DNA from: an uncultured Anaerolineae bacterium
GTDB taxonomy: Bacteria; Chloroflexota; Anaerolineae; J036; Brachytrichaceae
Direction of reading: 5' to 3'
Assembly: GCA_938034415.1 (NCBI GenBank)
Contig: CALHLE010000078.1
Location: 1-39,739 of the forward strand
Length of the DNA stretch: 39,739 nucleotides
Part shown: one piece after another, positions 1-7,863 of the stretch
How positions within the stretch are numbered: position 1 is the stretch's first letter
How the letters are laid out: each line of letters starts with the position of its first letter
Made by a program: the position numbers and the translations under genes
The notes under the pieces: model-generated
The model's input: the letters and a program-made list of their open reading frames with translations, nothing else
Told to the model about the DNA's origin: nothing
Database searches by the model: none

Positions 1-325
1 GATCGTCGCCGATCGCTGGTATCCGAGCAGCCGCCTGTGCTCGGTCTGTGGTTATAAAAATGATGCGCTGGCCTTGAGCGACCGTGAGTGGGACTGCCCG
101 CAATGCGGTGCACACCATGATCGCGACCTCAATGCTGCGCGGAATCTTAAACGGCTGGCAACCGTAACTGCCCTACCCGTGGCGAGTCCGTCCGGCAACG
201 GCGGCACTGTGGTAGAGGGGGTCTCTACTACAGTCGGGAAAGTTACGCCTGTCAGATACGAATGCGGTCTGCAAGACGCTTCGGGGCAGGAAGAGAATCG
301 TGCGCAGGTTTGCGCACTTTCTTGA
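1..325 (+). CDS. tnpB: TnpB / IS605 OrfB-type transposon nuclease, C-terminal fragment
   Basis: The frame is open from the left edge (base 2) to the TGA at 323-325, so only about 107 C-terminal residues are visible. It holds the TnpB zinc ribbon, two CxxC pairs (CSVCG and CPQCG), followed by [11 protein letters not shown]. The Asp in that last motif is the third RuvC catalytic residue in this family. TnpB is an RNA-guided nuclease encoded by IS200/IS605 and IS607 elements, and it uses an omega RNA that overlaps the 3' end of its gene. The tail after the zinc ribbon ([28 protein letters not shown]) resembles the low-complexity C-termini of many TnpB proteins, where the DNA also encodes the right end of the element. 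Whether the full gene is intact cannot be seen. Family assignment is secure. Confidence 0.92.
   Translation, partial: IVADRWYPSSRLCSVCGYKNDALALSDREWDCPQCGAHHDRDLNAARNLKRLATVTALPVASPSGNGGTVVEGVSTTVGKVTPVRYECGLQDASGQEENRAQVCALS
300..317 (+). other. Hairpin at the element right end / omega RNA 3' region
   Basis: GTGCGCA (300-306) and TGCGCAC (311-317) form a perfect 7-bp stem with a GGTT loop, overlapping the last codons of tnpB. IS605-family right ends carry subterminal hairpins, and omega RNAs end near this point, so this is the likely right-end recognition hairpin. A weak terminator is an alternative, but only a short T-rich stretch follows. Confidence 0.5.
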
Positions 326-347
326 TAGCAGACAACAGGAGAAACCA

Positions 348-1430
348 ATGAATCGCCAAGAAATACTACTACTCCAGCAGATGCGCTCGGTGCCGAGCGT
401 GACCATCACGATGCCGACGCATCGCACATCGCCCGACAACAAACAAGATCCGATTCGCTTGAAGAACCTGGTCGTCGAGGCGACCAACCGCATCCTCAGA
501 GACTTCCCGAAGCGTGAGGTTGAGACCGTGCTCAAACGCATGGACGAGCTGGCATCCGACGTGGACCACTCCCATAACCTCGACGGCCTGGCAATGTTTG
601 TCAACCGAGACTTCGGCCGTTTGGTGAAGTTGCCCTTCACGCTCAAGGAACGCGTCGAGGTCGGCGATGCCTTCGCGACGCGCGACCTGGTATTCGCTAT
701 GAACCGCACGCCGCGCTACTGGGTGCTCGCGCTCAGCGAGAAGCCAACTCGGCTGTACGAGGCGACGCGTGACGACCTGAGCGAGGTCACTGCGGGCGCG
801 TTCCCCATGGTGATGGAGCTGCCCGGCGGTTCGCTGCGGCTGCCCGGCGGCGAGGGCGTCAGTTCTAGCCAGCAACGCGACCGCTTTCACGAACAGTTCT
901 TCCGCGCCGTGGCTCAGGAGTATGACAAGGTAACCAAAGATGACCCGTTGCCGCTCGCTGTGCTGGGCGTAGAGCGCTACTTGGCGTTCTTCCGGCAGGT
1001 CTCCACGAAGAACGACGTGATCGCGGAGATCAAAGGGAACTACGATCACCTGTCGGCGCACGACTTGGGCAAGCTAGTGTGGCCGGTGGTCCAAGCGGCC
1101 TTCGACGAGCGCCGCGCCAAGGTCTTCGATCAGCTTAATGACGCCATCGGCGCGCGCAAGTTCGCCAGCACGATTGGCGAAGCGTGGCGCTATGCTCACG
1201 AAGGTCGCGGCGCGCTCTTGCTGCTCGAAGAGGGCTATCATCAGCCGGCCCGGCTCAGCGATGACGGGATGAACATCCTGCTCTCGGACAACCCTGCGGA
1301 TTTCGATGTGATGGATGATGCGGCGGATGTGGTCGTCGAAGAAGTGCTGCAGAAGGGCGGGCGCGTGGTGTTCGTGCCGGATGGCTCATTGGCCGAGCAT
1401 GGTCGCGTGGCGTTAATCCTGCGATACTGA
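348..1430 (+). CDS. baeRF family protein (bacterial archaeo-eukaryotic release factor-like, family 3-type)
   Basis: This is a 360-residue protein. The ATG at 348 is chosen because AGGAGA (337-342) lies 5 bases upstream; the open frame extends back to 300 but inside the mobile element. The N-terminus (PSVTITMPTHRT, DPIRLKNLVVEA) and the C-terminal half (EGRGALLLLEEGYHQPAR, then GRVVFVPDGSLAEHG) match the baeRF group, described from sequence analysis as bacterial relatives of eRF1/Pelota and proposed to act in ribosome rescue or translation stress. The C-terminal segment corresponds to the L7Ae-like or Rossmann-like part of that architecture. It stands alone: a strong terminator follows, and the upstream neighbour is an insertion element. 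Many databases label such proteins only as hypothetical. The biochemical role is inferred. Confidence 0.7.
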   Translation: MNRQEILLLQQMRSVPSVTITMPTHRTSPDNKQDPIRLKNLVVEATNRILRDFPKREVETVLKRMDELASDVDHSHNLDGLAMFVNRDFGRLVKLPFTLKERVEVGDAFATRDLVFAMNRTPRYWVLALSEKPTRLYEATRDDLSEVTAGAFPMVMELPGGSLRLPGGEGVSSSQQRDRFHEQFFRAVAQEYDKVTKDDPLPLAVLGVERYLAFFRQVSTKNDVIAEIKGNYDHLSAHDLGKLVWPVVQAAFDERRAKVFDQLNDAIGARKFASTIGEAWRYAHEGRGALLLLEEGYHQPARLSDDGMNILLSDNPADFDVMDDAADVVVEEVLQKGGRVVFVPDGSLAEHGRVALILRY

Positions 1431-1445
1431 AACGCGCGGCTTTCG

Positions 1446-1489
1446 AAATCGGTAGCGACGCACCGGAGTGCGTCTCTGCCGATTTTTTA
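1446..1489 (+). terminator. Rho-independent terminator after the baeRF gene
   Basis: Arms 1446-1463 and 1468-1485 pair over 18 bases (one G-U and one mismatch) around a CGGA loop. The 3' arm runs into a T-tract ending near 1488. It sits 16 bases after the stop codon. Confidence 0.9.
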
Positions 1490-1497
1490 CTTTAATT

Positions 1498-1511
1498 AGC
1501 AAACGCTTGAT
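1498..1511. promoter_or_regulatory. Possible LacI-family operator upstream of the sugar ABC operon
   Basis: AGCAAACGCTTGAT is an imperfect palindrome (10 of 14 positions symmetric) with the central CG and CAA..TTG half-sites typical of LacI-family operators. It lies about 40 bases before the first permease gene. A possible -10 (TATTTT, 1533-1538) follows. No LacI-type gene is present in the window, so the regulator would be elsewhere. Confidence 0.4.
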
Positions 1512-1551
1512 CTGCTCTTAATCTTGCCTGGCTATTTTTGCCCTCGAGCAC

Positions 1552-2451
1552 GTGAGTGACGTTATCCGGATCGTACGTAGGGATTGGCGCGAGTGGTTGA
1601 TTTTCATCGCGTTCGTCGGTCCGAACTTATTGCTGTTCGGCATCTTCACCTACTATCCACTCGCACAAAATGGTGTCCTTGCCTTTACCGACTACAACCT
1701 GATTACCCGCAGCGGCCGGTTCACCGGGCTGCGCAATTTCGAGACCGTCTTCGGCAGCACGCAGTTCAGCAAGATCCTCGCCAATACGTTTGTCTTCACC
1801 ACAGTCTCGGTAGCGCTGTTGCTTGGCCTTGGGCTGATGATCGCCCTACTGCTCAATCAAAAGCTGCGCGGTCGCAACGCGGCGCGCAGTATCCTCTTCT
1901 CACCCACCATCCTGGCCGGCGCAGCCATTGCCATCGTATGGATCTACATCTTCGATCCGCGCTTCGGCTTCATCTACGCCATCCTGCGCCCGTTCGGCAT
2001 TGTGGCGCCGAAGTGGCTGACCGATCCAAACTGGGCGATGCCGGCCATCATCATCGTCTATGTCTGGAAGAATCTGGGCTATGCAACGGTGATCTTCATC
2101 GCCGGCCTGCAGGCCATCCCTCGCGAGCTGTATGAAGCAGCGCGCGTGGACGGCGCCGGTGCCTTCGACCGCTTCTGGCACGTCACGCTGCCCGGCCTTT
2201 CGCCGGTGATGTTCTTTCTAGTCGTCACCACTATCCTTTCATCCTTCCAGGCCTTCGACATCATCAACATCATGACCAAGGGCGGGCCGGTGAATGCGAC
2301 CAACACTTTGATCTTTCACCTGTATGAGTTGTTCTTCGTGCAATCTTCGGCGGGTCGGGCAGCTGTCGTGGCGCTGCTGCTATTCGTGCTGATGATGGTT
2401 GTTACCCTGTTGCAAGTGCGCTATCTGGAACGGCGAGTGAGCTATGCGTGA
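1552..2451 (+). CDS. ABC sugar transporter permease, UgpA/MalF type
   Basis: This is a 299-residue inner-membrane protein with about six transmembrane segments. It is one of two permeases of a CUT1-type carbohydrate importer. The coupling-helix EAA motif is visible as ELYEAARVDGAGAFDRFWHV (near residues 190-210), which contacts the ATPase. The N-terminal part (GPNLLLFGIFTYYPLAQ) is typical of UgpA/MalF-like subunits. The GTG at 1552 is the only reasonable start; it has no strong ribosome binding site. The next permease overlaps its end by 8 bases, so the two are translationally coupled. No ATPase gene accompanies the operon, which implies a shared MsmX/UgpC-like ATPase encoded elsewhere. Substrate is unknown; a sugar, glycoside or glycerol-3-phosphate is possible. 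Confidence 0.93.
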   Translation: MSDVIRIVRRDWREWLIFIAFVGPNLLLFGIFTYYPLAQNGVLAFTDYNLITRSGRFTGLRNFETVFGSTQFSKILANTFVFTTVSVALLLGLGLMIALLLNQKLRGRNAARSILFSPTILAGAAIAIVWIYIFDPRFGFIYAILRPFGIVAPKWLTDPNWAMPAIIIVYVWKNLGYATVIFIAGLQAIPRELYEAARVDGAGAFDRFWHVTLPGLSPVMFFLVVTTILSSFQAFDIINIMTKGGPVNATNTLIFHLYELFFVQSSAGRAAVVALLLFVLMMVVTLLQVRYLERRVSYA

Positions 2452-3325
2452 TATCACCCTTGCTACATCCGGTGACCGCCAACTGGCAGCGAACAGTCAC
2501 GCCGCGCACATGACGCAGCGCATCCTAGGCTACCTGGCTATGGTTGCCGTGGTGCTCATCATCGGTATCCCGGTGGCCTGGGTGCTGTCGGGTGCGCTGA
2601 AGACCAATCGTGAGATCTTCACGACAACGCCGCGGCTTTTGCCGGCGAACCCGACGCTTGATAACTTCGGAAAGGCGTGGCGCGCGGCGCCCTTCGACCG
2701 CTTCTACATCAACAGTTTCATCACCACGTTGTTAGGCGCCGGCGCCGAGGTGATCATGGCGTTGACCACCGCCTACGCGCTCGTGTTCGTGCGCTTTCCC
2801 AAGCGTGATTGGGTCTTCATCCTCCTGCTGCTGGCGCTGATGGTGCCGGAGGAAGTGGTGCTGGTTCCGAACTACCTGACCATCGCTGGCTGGCGCATGG
2901 TGAACACCTATCCTGGCATCATATTGCCTGGTGCCTCGATTGCCTTTGGCACCTTCCTGCTGCGCCAGTACTTCCGCACGATTCCCCTCGACCTGGTGGA
3001 TGCAGCCAAGGTGGACGGCGCTGGGCACGTGAGCACGCTGCTCAGTGTGGTGCTGCCTGTGGCTGCGCCGGCAGTGGCTACCACGGCTTTGTTGTCCATC
3101 ACGGCCAAGTGGAATGAATACCTCTGGCCGTTGTTGATCACGACAACCGAAGACATGCGCACGCTGCCGGTCGGCATCTCACGCCTGCTTGACCTGGAAG
3201 GTAATACCGAGTGGGGTGTAGTGATGGCAGCAACGTTGTTCGTCATCGTGCCGGTGATGCTGGTCTTCTTATATGCACAGCGCTTCGTCGTTGATGGCAT
3301 TGCCGCCGGCGCAGTGAAAGGATGA
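2444..3325 (+). CDS. ABC sugar transporter permease, UgpE/MalG type
   Basis: This is a 293-residue protein with about six membrane segments, the second permease of the importer. The EAA loop appears as DLVDAAKVDGAGHVSTLLSV (near residues 185-205). The region ITAKWNEYLWPLLIT and the C-terminus QRFVVDGIAAGAVKG are classic MalG/UgpE family signatures. The ATG at 2444 lies within the last codons of the upstream permease (8-base overlap). The binding protein follows after 75 bases. Function as a carbohydrate permease is secure at the family level; the sugar is not identified. Confidence 0.93.
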   Translation: MRDITLATSGDRQLAANSHAAHMTQRILGYLAMVAVVLIIGIPVAWVLSGALKTNREIFTTTPRLLPANPTLDNFGKAWRAAPFDRFYINSFITTLLGAGAEVIMALTTAYALVFVRFPKRDWVFILLLLALMVPEEVVLVPNYLTIAGWRMVNTYPGIILPGASIAFGTFLLRQYFRTIPLDLVDAAKVDGAGHVSTLLSVVLPVAAPAVATTALLSITAKWNEYLWPLLITTTEDMRTLPVGISRLLDLEGNTEWGVVMAATLFVIVPVMLVFLYAQRFVVDGIAAGAVKG

Positions 3326-3400
3326 CCTGTCACACCGACTGATGGTTAAGGAGACTGCTTTAGGTTGTATGAGGCAAAAGAGATTCAGGAGATTGCAATT

Positions 3401-4771
3401 ATGAACAAGGCAAATAAACTCTCGCGACGCACCTTACTGAAAGGCATCGGCCTGGGCGCCGGCGCAGCGGCACTGGCCGCGTGTGCCGCGCCGCCCGCAG
3501 CGCCGTCGGCGCCGGCATCTCAGGCGCCCGCTGCACCTGAACCCACTGCGGCGCCGGCCGCAGCCGGCCCAGTCGAGATCATCCACTGGGGATTCACTGG
3601 CGGCCTGGGCAAGACTGAAGAAAAGCTCGCCACAATGTGGAACGAGATGCAATCCGAGGTGAAGGTGACCTTGCAGGTGCAGGGCAACTACGAGGAGACC
3701 GCGCAGAAGTTGACCGCAGCGCTGGCGGCTCAGCAGGGGCCGGACATGGTGCTGCTCTCTGACGTATGGTGGTTCAAGTTCTTCCGCGCAAAGGCGCTGA
3801 TGCCGCTGAACGACCTGATCAAGGAGCAGGGCATAGATACGGCGGACTTCGTTGAGTCGCTGTGGAACGAGGGTGTGCGCAAGGGCGTGCAGTACTGGAT
3901 CCCCTTCGCGCGCAGTACGCCGCTGTTCTACTACAACGCCGACATGTTGGAGGCGGCTGGCTTGCCCGTCCGTGGTCCAGAGACCTGGGATGAGATGCGC
4001 GAGTGGGCGCCCAAGCTCGTCAAGAAGGAGGGCGGCACGACTAAGGTGGCTGCCTTCGCGCATCCGGGCGCAGCGTCGTATGTAGCCTGGCTGTTCCAGT
4101 GCGTCATCCGCCAGTTCGGCGGCCGCTATAGCGACCAGGACTTCAACATCCTGCTCACCCAGCCGGATAGCATCCGCGCCGGCCAGTTCTATCAGGACAC
4201 GGTCAACAAAGAGGGCTGGGCGATCGCTTCACAGGACGTGACGAAAGACTTTGTAACCGGATTGACGGCCACAGCCATGATGTCCACCGGCGCGCTGGCC
4301 GGCGTGCTGCGCGATGCACAGTTCAAAGTCGGCACGGCCTTCCTGCCCAAAGAGAAGTTCTTCAACTGCTGCACTGGCGGCTCAGGCCTGGCCATCCTTG
4401 CCACGACGCCAATGGAGAAGGCGCGCGCGGCGATCAAGTATATTGACTACGCCACCGGCAACGACGGCGGCGCGTTCTGGTCGCAGAACACCGGCTATAT
4501 GCCTGTGCGCAAGAGCACTGCAACCAGCGAAAGCTACAAGGCCTTCTTCGAGAAGGTGCCCCAGGCGAAGACTGCCGTTGAACAGTTGCCGCTGACCGAG
4601 GCGCAGGACGCTGCGCGCGTGTTCATCCCCGGCGGTGACCAGATCATCGGCAAAGGGCTGGAGCGCATCCTGATTGGCAACGAGCCGGTCGAGAAAGTCT
4701 TCACCGAGGTGAAGGCCATCCTGGAGAAAGAGGCCGAACCGGTGAAGCAGGATATCGCTGCGATGGGCTAA
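3401..4771 (+). CDS. Sugar ABC transporter substrate-binding lipoprotein (UgpB-like), Tat-exported
   Basis: This is a 456-residue extracellular solute-binding protein (family 1) serving the two permeases just upstream. The start at 3401 is supported by AGGAG (3387-3391) nine bases before it. The N-terminus carries a twin-arginine motif SRRTLLK (residues 8-14), a hydrophobic stretch and a lipobox LAAC with the lipidated Cys at 28. A Pro/Ala-rich linker (about 29-62) then leads to the mature domain. Features of the family include HWGFTGG at the start, DMVLLSDVWWFKFF, IPFARSTPLFYYNADMLEAAGLP and ETWDEMREWAPKL. Tat export means it is folded before secretion. The gene is followed by a hairpin terminator. 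A long 5' extension to 3365 (TTG) is unlikely. Confidence 0.93.
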   Translation: MNKANKLSRRTLLKGIGLGAGAAALAACAAPPAAPSAPASQAPAAPEPTAAPAAAGPVEIIHWGFTGGLGKTEEKLATMWNEMQSEVKVTLQVQGNYEETAQKLTAALAAQQGPDMVLLSDVWWFKFFRAKALMPLNDLIKEQGIDTADFVESLWNEGVRKGVQYWIPFARSTPLFYYNADMLEAAGLPVRGPETWDEMREWAPKLVKKEGGTTKVAAFAHPGAASYVAWLFQCVIRQFGGRYSDQDFNILLTQPDSIRAGQFYQDTVNKEGWAIASQDVTKDFVTGLTATAMMSTGALAGVLRDAQFKVGTAFLPKEKFFNCCTGGSGLAILATTPMEKARAAIKYIDYATGNDGGAFWSQNTGYMPVRKSTATSESYKAFFEKVPQAKTAVEQLPLTEAQDAARVFIPGGDQIIGKGLERILIGNEPVEKVFTEVKAILEKEAEPVKQDIAAMG

Positions 4772-4807
4772 GCAGTCATCCAAAAATTCAGTTGCTCGAT
4801 TGCGCGA

Positions 4808-4847
4808 GCGGGTCGGCGAAGGCGCTGCTTACGCCGGCCCGCGTTTG
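4808..4847. terminator. Hairpin terminator between convergent genes
   Basis: Arms 4808-4818 and 4832-4842 pair over 11 bases (one G-U), followed by GTTTGCT on the plus strand. It sits between the plus-strand ABC operon and a minus-strand gene ending at 4864, so it could serve either direction. Confidence 0.55.
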
Positions 4848-4863
4848 CTATACCGACGCGCGC

Positions 4864-5691
4864 TCAGTACCCCTGCCACCAATCCTTCCGTGAGCGAGGG
4901 TCGAGGAACGGCCCGGCATCGCGAATGGCCACCGTGACGTAGTTGTAGCGCGCGATGCCGATCCGTTCGTTGTTGCGCACGGCCGGAAGGTTTCCCGTCG
5001 CCCTGCGTCCGCTGCCATCGAGCTGCTGGCGGTAACGCGCCACCAGATTAGGGTCGGTGCAAATGTTCATCAAGTAGACGACGTAGCCGTTAACCACGCT
5101 ATCCCGGTCGCCGTAGGCCAGCGTCACCTCGTCCTCGTCGGCATACAGCACCATCGCTACAGTGCCGATGGGGGCATTGGGTATGTTGCGCTCCGGGATG
5201 TAGATGCCCTCGCCGGGTGTGGCAGCCAGGTTGATGACCGAGACCGGCCAATCGTTATTGACACCCCCGCGCGCGCCGTAGGGCGGCGGCCCGCTCTCGT
5301 TCCAGTTCCAGTCGTAGCGCTTGAAGACGCCTGTGATGTTGGGGCCGCGATTCGGCTCAAAGATGCCGGCCATCTGCGGCGCATGTGGGTCGGCCGGCCC
5401 ACTATAGTTCACCAGCGTCATCGGCGCAGTGGTTGGCGCGTAACCCAGAATAGAAAGGCGAAAGTCGGCGTTCTCGTCGGTCAGCGCGTTGCCCTTGTAA
5501 TAGCCCCCTTGAATGCCGATGACGTCGTAGGTTTGCGATGAGGTGGTAGGGCAGGGCGAATACAGATTCGCCACGAACGGCAAGAAGAGCCAATAGTTCG
5601 CATTGGGCTGAAAGGAGCCTTGACCCGCATGGGCAAGCAAGGCGGTCACGACGCACAGCGCACACAGCGAAGTTGGGCGAAATTTCAACAT
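4864..5691 (-). CDS. Secreted protein of unknown function
   Basis: This is a 275-residue protein that I cannot assign to a named family. The N-terminus is a signal peptide: basic MLKFRPTS, a hydrophobic core CALCVVTALLAHA, and a likely cleavage near AHAGQG (about residues 20-25). The mature part is rich in Tyr, Asn and Pro. It contains motifs that look structural (YDVIGIQGGYYKG, KRYDWNWNESGPPP, GVNNDWPVSVINLAATPGEG) and a conserved-looking C-terminus (VAIRDAGPFLDPRSRKDWW). There is no transmembrane anchor after the signal. It is monocistronic on the minus strand, with a -10-like TATACT at 5758-5753. It could be a cell-envelope or extracellular protein; no catalytic signature is evident. Confidence 0.8.
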   Translation of the reverse strand: MLKFRPTSLCALCVVTALLAHAGQGSFQPNANYWLFLPFVANLYSPCPTTSSQTYDVIGIQGGYYKGNALTDENADFRLSILGYAPTTAPMTLVNYSGPADPHAPQMAGIFEPNRGPNITGVFKRYDWNWNESGPPPYGARGGVNNDWPVSVINLAATPGEGIYIPERNIPNAPIGTVAMVLYADEDEVTLAYGDRDSVVNGYVVYLMNICTDPNLVARYRQQLDGSGRRATGNLPAVRNNERIGIARYNYVTVAIRDAGPFLDPRSRKDWWQGY

Positions 5692-5752
5692 GGCTCGATG
5701 GGCTTAAGCAAGGCGTCTTTGCTCAACGAGCGAAACGAGCTGCGTCACACCT

Positions 5753-5758
5753 AGTATA
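5753..5758 (-). promoter_or_regulatory. -10-like element for the secreted protein gene
   Basis: On the minus strand this reads TATACT, 61 bases before the start codon at 5691. No good -35 hexamer is seen 16-18 bases further upstream. Confidence 0.35.
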
Positions 5759-5865
5759 TCCCCGGCTTGGTGTGTGGCGGTTTCGCTTTGAGTGAACGAC
5801 GACTGATCGGGCCGGCGGCTGGCCTCGTTCGGCATGAACGCCGGCTCACTCGCCTGGCCGCCCTC

Positions 5866-7059
5866 TCATGCTGGGTTGTTCGTCGTCCAAAGAAGTCCCC
5901 TCAATCGCCAGAACACTCCCACTGCCCCGAGCTGAACGACGACCGAGAAGGCGATCAGCGCCGGCAGCGATGCGTCATAGAGCACGCCCATCAACGCGCT
6001 GCCCAGGAACCAGGCGACCCCATAGCCGGTGTTGAAGATGCCGTAGGCCGTCCCGCGCCGGTCGGCGTGGATCATGCCGGCGACCGCCGCCCGCAGGATG
6101 GATTCCTGTGCGCCCATGCCGATGCCCCACAGCACCATGCCGACGACCGCCGCCGGCAATTTGCCCAGGAAGACCAGCGGCGCAAAGAGCGCGCTCAGCC
6201 CCGTTACGGCCACTAGAACCACGAGTCCGATCCGGTCGAACAGCCGTCCGAAGACCAATGCCGCAATCGCATCTACGCCCATCGCAATCGCATACAAAAT
6301 CGGGATGACGTTTTGCGGCGCGATGCTGTTCTTCTCGAAGTGGAAGGCGATCAAGGGGAAGTCGGCGAATCCGGCGGCCACCAGCGCCGCGCCGGCCAGG
6401 TAGAGCCAATAGACGCGCGGCAGTCCTTGTGGCGTCAATTGAGGCCGGGCGATCTCCAGTTCGCGGGGACGCGGATAGAGCCATCGCGCCAGCAGGAGCG
6501 TGCCGACCGCCAGCACAGCCGGAATCGCCAGGACGGCAAAAGCCGTTCGATAGTCATCGCGCAGGAACAGCACGGCGGAGACGACGAGCGGCCCGGCCAG
6601 CGCGCCGATCTGGTCCATCGCCTCGTGCAGGCCAAACCCCCAGCCGCGTCCGGTCGCTTCCGTAGCGTGCGACAGCATCGCGTCGCGGGCGGGCGTGCGG
6701 ATCGCCTTGCCGATGCGCTCGGCCATCATCAGCATCGCGGCTGCTTCCCAGCGGCCGGCCAGCGCCATCAGCGGCACGGCGAACAGGTTGATCGCGTAGC
6801 CGGCGACGGTGATAGCCCAGTACTGACGCGTGCGGTCGCTGATTGCGCCGGAGACCAGCCGCAGGCCGTAGCCGAGCAGCTCGCCCAGGCCGGCTACGAT
6901 GCCCACGGCAGCGCCGCTCGCGCCGAGCACGGCCAGAAACGGCCCGGTGATGCTGCGCGCGCCCTCATACGTCGCGTCGGCGAACAAGCTGACCACACCG
7001 AGCAAGATGACGAAGCGGATGGCGGTGGGCCGCGTGATGTCTTTAATATTGGCAAGCAT
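5866..7059 (-). CDS. MFS transporter
   Basis: This is a 397-residue membrane protein with about 12 hydrophobic segments. The segment GLRLVSGAISDRTRQYW (near residues 66-82) corresponds to the MFS loop 2-3 motif (G-x-x-x-D-R). AERIGKAIRTPARDAMLS (near 113-130) is characteristic of a subgroup of bacterial drug- or metabolite-efflux MFS proteins. The second half has the equivalent loop VFGRLFDRIG. It is the last gene of a minus-strand run with CDF, CrcB and DUF190 genes, 46 bases after DUF190. This context suggests a role in ion or toxic-solute efflux, but the substrate cannot be read from the sequence. Confidence 0.88.
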   Translation of the reverse strand: MLANIKDITRPTAIRFVILLGVVSLFADATYEGARSITGPFLAVLGASGAAVGIVAGLGELLGYGLRLVSGAISDRTRQYWAITVAGYAINLFAVPLMALAGRWEAAAMLMMAERIGKAIRTPARDAMLSHATEATGRGWGFGLHEAMDQIGALAGPLVVSAVLFLRDDYRTAFAVLAIPAVLAVGTLLLARWLYPRPRELEIARPQLTPQGLPRVYWLYLAGAALVAAGFADFPLIAFHFEKNSIAPQNVIPILYAIAMGVDAIAALVFGRLFDRIGLVVLVAVTGLSALFAPLVFLGKLPAAVVGMVLWGIGMGAQESILRAAVAGMIHADRRGTAYGIFNTGYGVAWFLGSALMGVLYDASLPALIAFSVVVQLGAVGVFWRLRGLLWTTNNPA

Positions 7060-7105
7060 GGTGCGTGGGGTTCGGTATTAGAGGTGTCAGAGGGTGTCTG
7101 TCGTG

Positions 7106-7453
7106 TCAGTAGTTGCTGGTAGGTTTGCTGCGGTAGAAGCGGATGTACGCCTTCTCCAACGTGGCTAGCCCTTCGCGGATGTGTCCTTCAATGCTGTTGA
7201 AGAAGCGCTCTAGCTTCTCCTGGGTGTCAACGATTTCGATCACAATCGGCAGGTCTTCGGACAGTCGCTCGATCTTGGCGGTGTGGACGCGGCTATTAGC
7301 GCCAAATCCCATGATGCCGCGCAGCACGGTCGCGCCGGCCATGCCCTGGCGCTTGGCCTCGAGCACGATCCACTCGTAGAGCAGCTTACCATCTTTGCGA
7401 TCGCTCTCGCCGATGAAGATGCGCAACAGATAACCTTCCTCTGGCAGCACCAT
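7106..7453 (-). CDS. DUF190 family protein, CrcB-associated
   Basis: This is a 115-residue soluble protein of the DUF190 family, which has a PII-like alpha/beta fold. Characteristic parts are LLRIFIGESDRKDGKLLYEW near the N-terminus, GMAGATVLRGIMGFGAN (about residues 37-53) and LPIVIEIVDTQEKLERF (68-84). DUF190 genes are often found next to crcB, and here the start lies only 3 bases after the crcB stop. A regulatory or accessory role for the fluoride channel is the usual inference; no biochemical role is established from sequence. Family assignment is confident. Confidence 0.9.
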   Translation of the reverse strand: MVLPEEGYLLRIFIGESDRKDGKLLYEWIVLEAKRQGMAGATVLRGIMGFGANSRVHTAKIERLSEDLPIVIEIVDTQEKLERFFNSIEGHIREGLATLEKAYIRFYRSKPTSNY

Positions 7454-7456
7454 CGT

Positions 7457-7855
7457 TTACCTCCAAATCAGGGCGGCTACGATGCGCCCAAGCCAAACGG
7501 CCAGCAGGCCAAACGCGACCTGCGCCGACACGTTGACGAATGTGCTCAATGCCTGACCGTCGCGCAGCAAGTTTATAGACTCGTTGGCAAAGGTCGAGAA
7601 CGTCGTGTATCCGCCCAACATGCCGGTGAACACGAACAAGCGCGACTCAGTGGTGAACACGCCCCGCGCGTCGGCCAGTTGCGATAGCAGGCCGATGACG
7701 AAGCAGCCGGTCAAGTTCACGGCCATCGTGCCATAGGGGAACTGTACGTTCTGCATCGCGCTTTGCACGTAGCCGCTGAACAGATAGCGCAGGATCGCGC
7801 CGATGCATCCCCCAAAGCCGACCAGCAGCATGCGATTGAGTGCGGTGTTGTCCAT
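7457..7855 (-). CDS. crcB: Fluoride channel CrcB/Fluc
   Basis: This is a 132-residue, four-helix membrane protein. Fluc channels are dual-topology dimers that export fluoride passively and protect against fluoride toxicity. Family hallmarks are GGCIGAILRYLFSG at the start, PYGTMAVNLTGCFVIGLL (with the central Asn) and GMLGGYTTFSTFANES (with the Phe and Thr/Ser residues that line the fluoride path). The start at 7855 gives the normal family length and leaves an 8-base gap after the CDF gene; a longer open frame back to 8071 would run through the CDF gene in another frame. No fluoride riboswitch is seen upstream, so regulation probably comes from the operon promoter before the CDF gene. Confidence 0.95.
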   Translation of the reverse strand: MDNTALNRMLLVGFGGCIGAILRYLFSGYVQSAMQNVQFPYGTMAVNLTGCFVIGLLSQLADARGVFTTESRLFVFTGMLGGYTTFSTFANESINLLRDGQALSTFVNVSAQVAFGLLAVWLGRIVAALIWR

Positions 7856-7863
7856 TGTGGGTG

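Larger units (their letters stand above)
1..335 (+). mobile_element. Right-hand part of an IS200/IS605-type element
   Basis: The tnpB 3' end and the hairpin at 300-317 mark the right side of an insertion element whose left part lies outside the window. The exact boundary is not determined. It must lie between the tnpB stop (325) and the ribosome binding site of the next gene (337-342), because that next gene looks native. No tnpA transposase is visible. Confidence 0.6.

Noticed and set aside
369-1061. A 230-codon minus-strand frame inside the baeRF gene
   Set aside because: No ribosome binding site or family similarity; the plus-strand gene is better supported.
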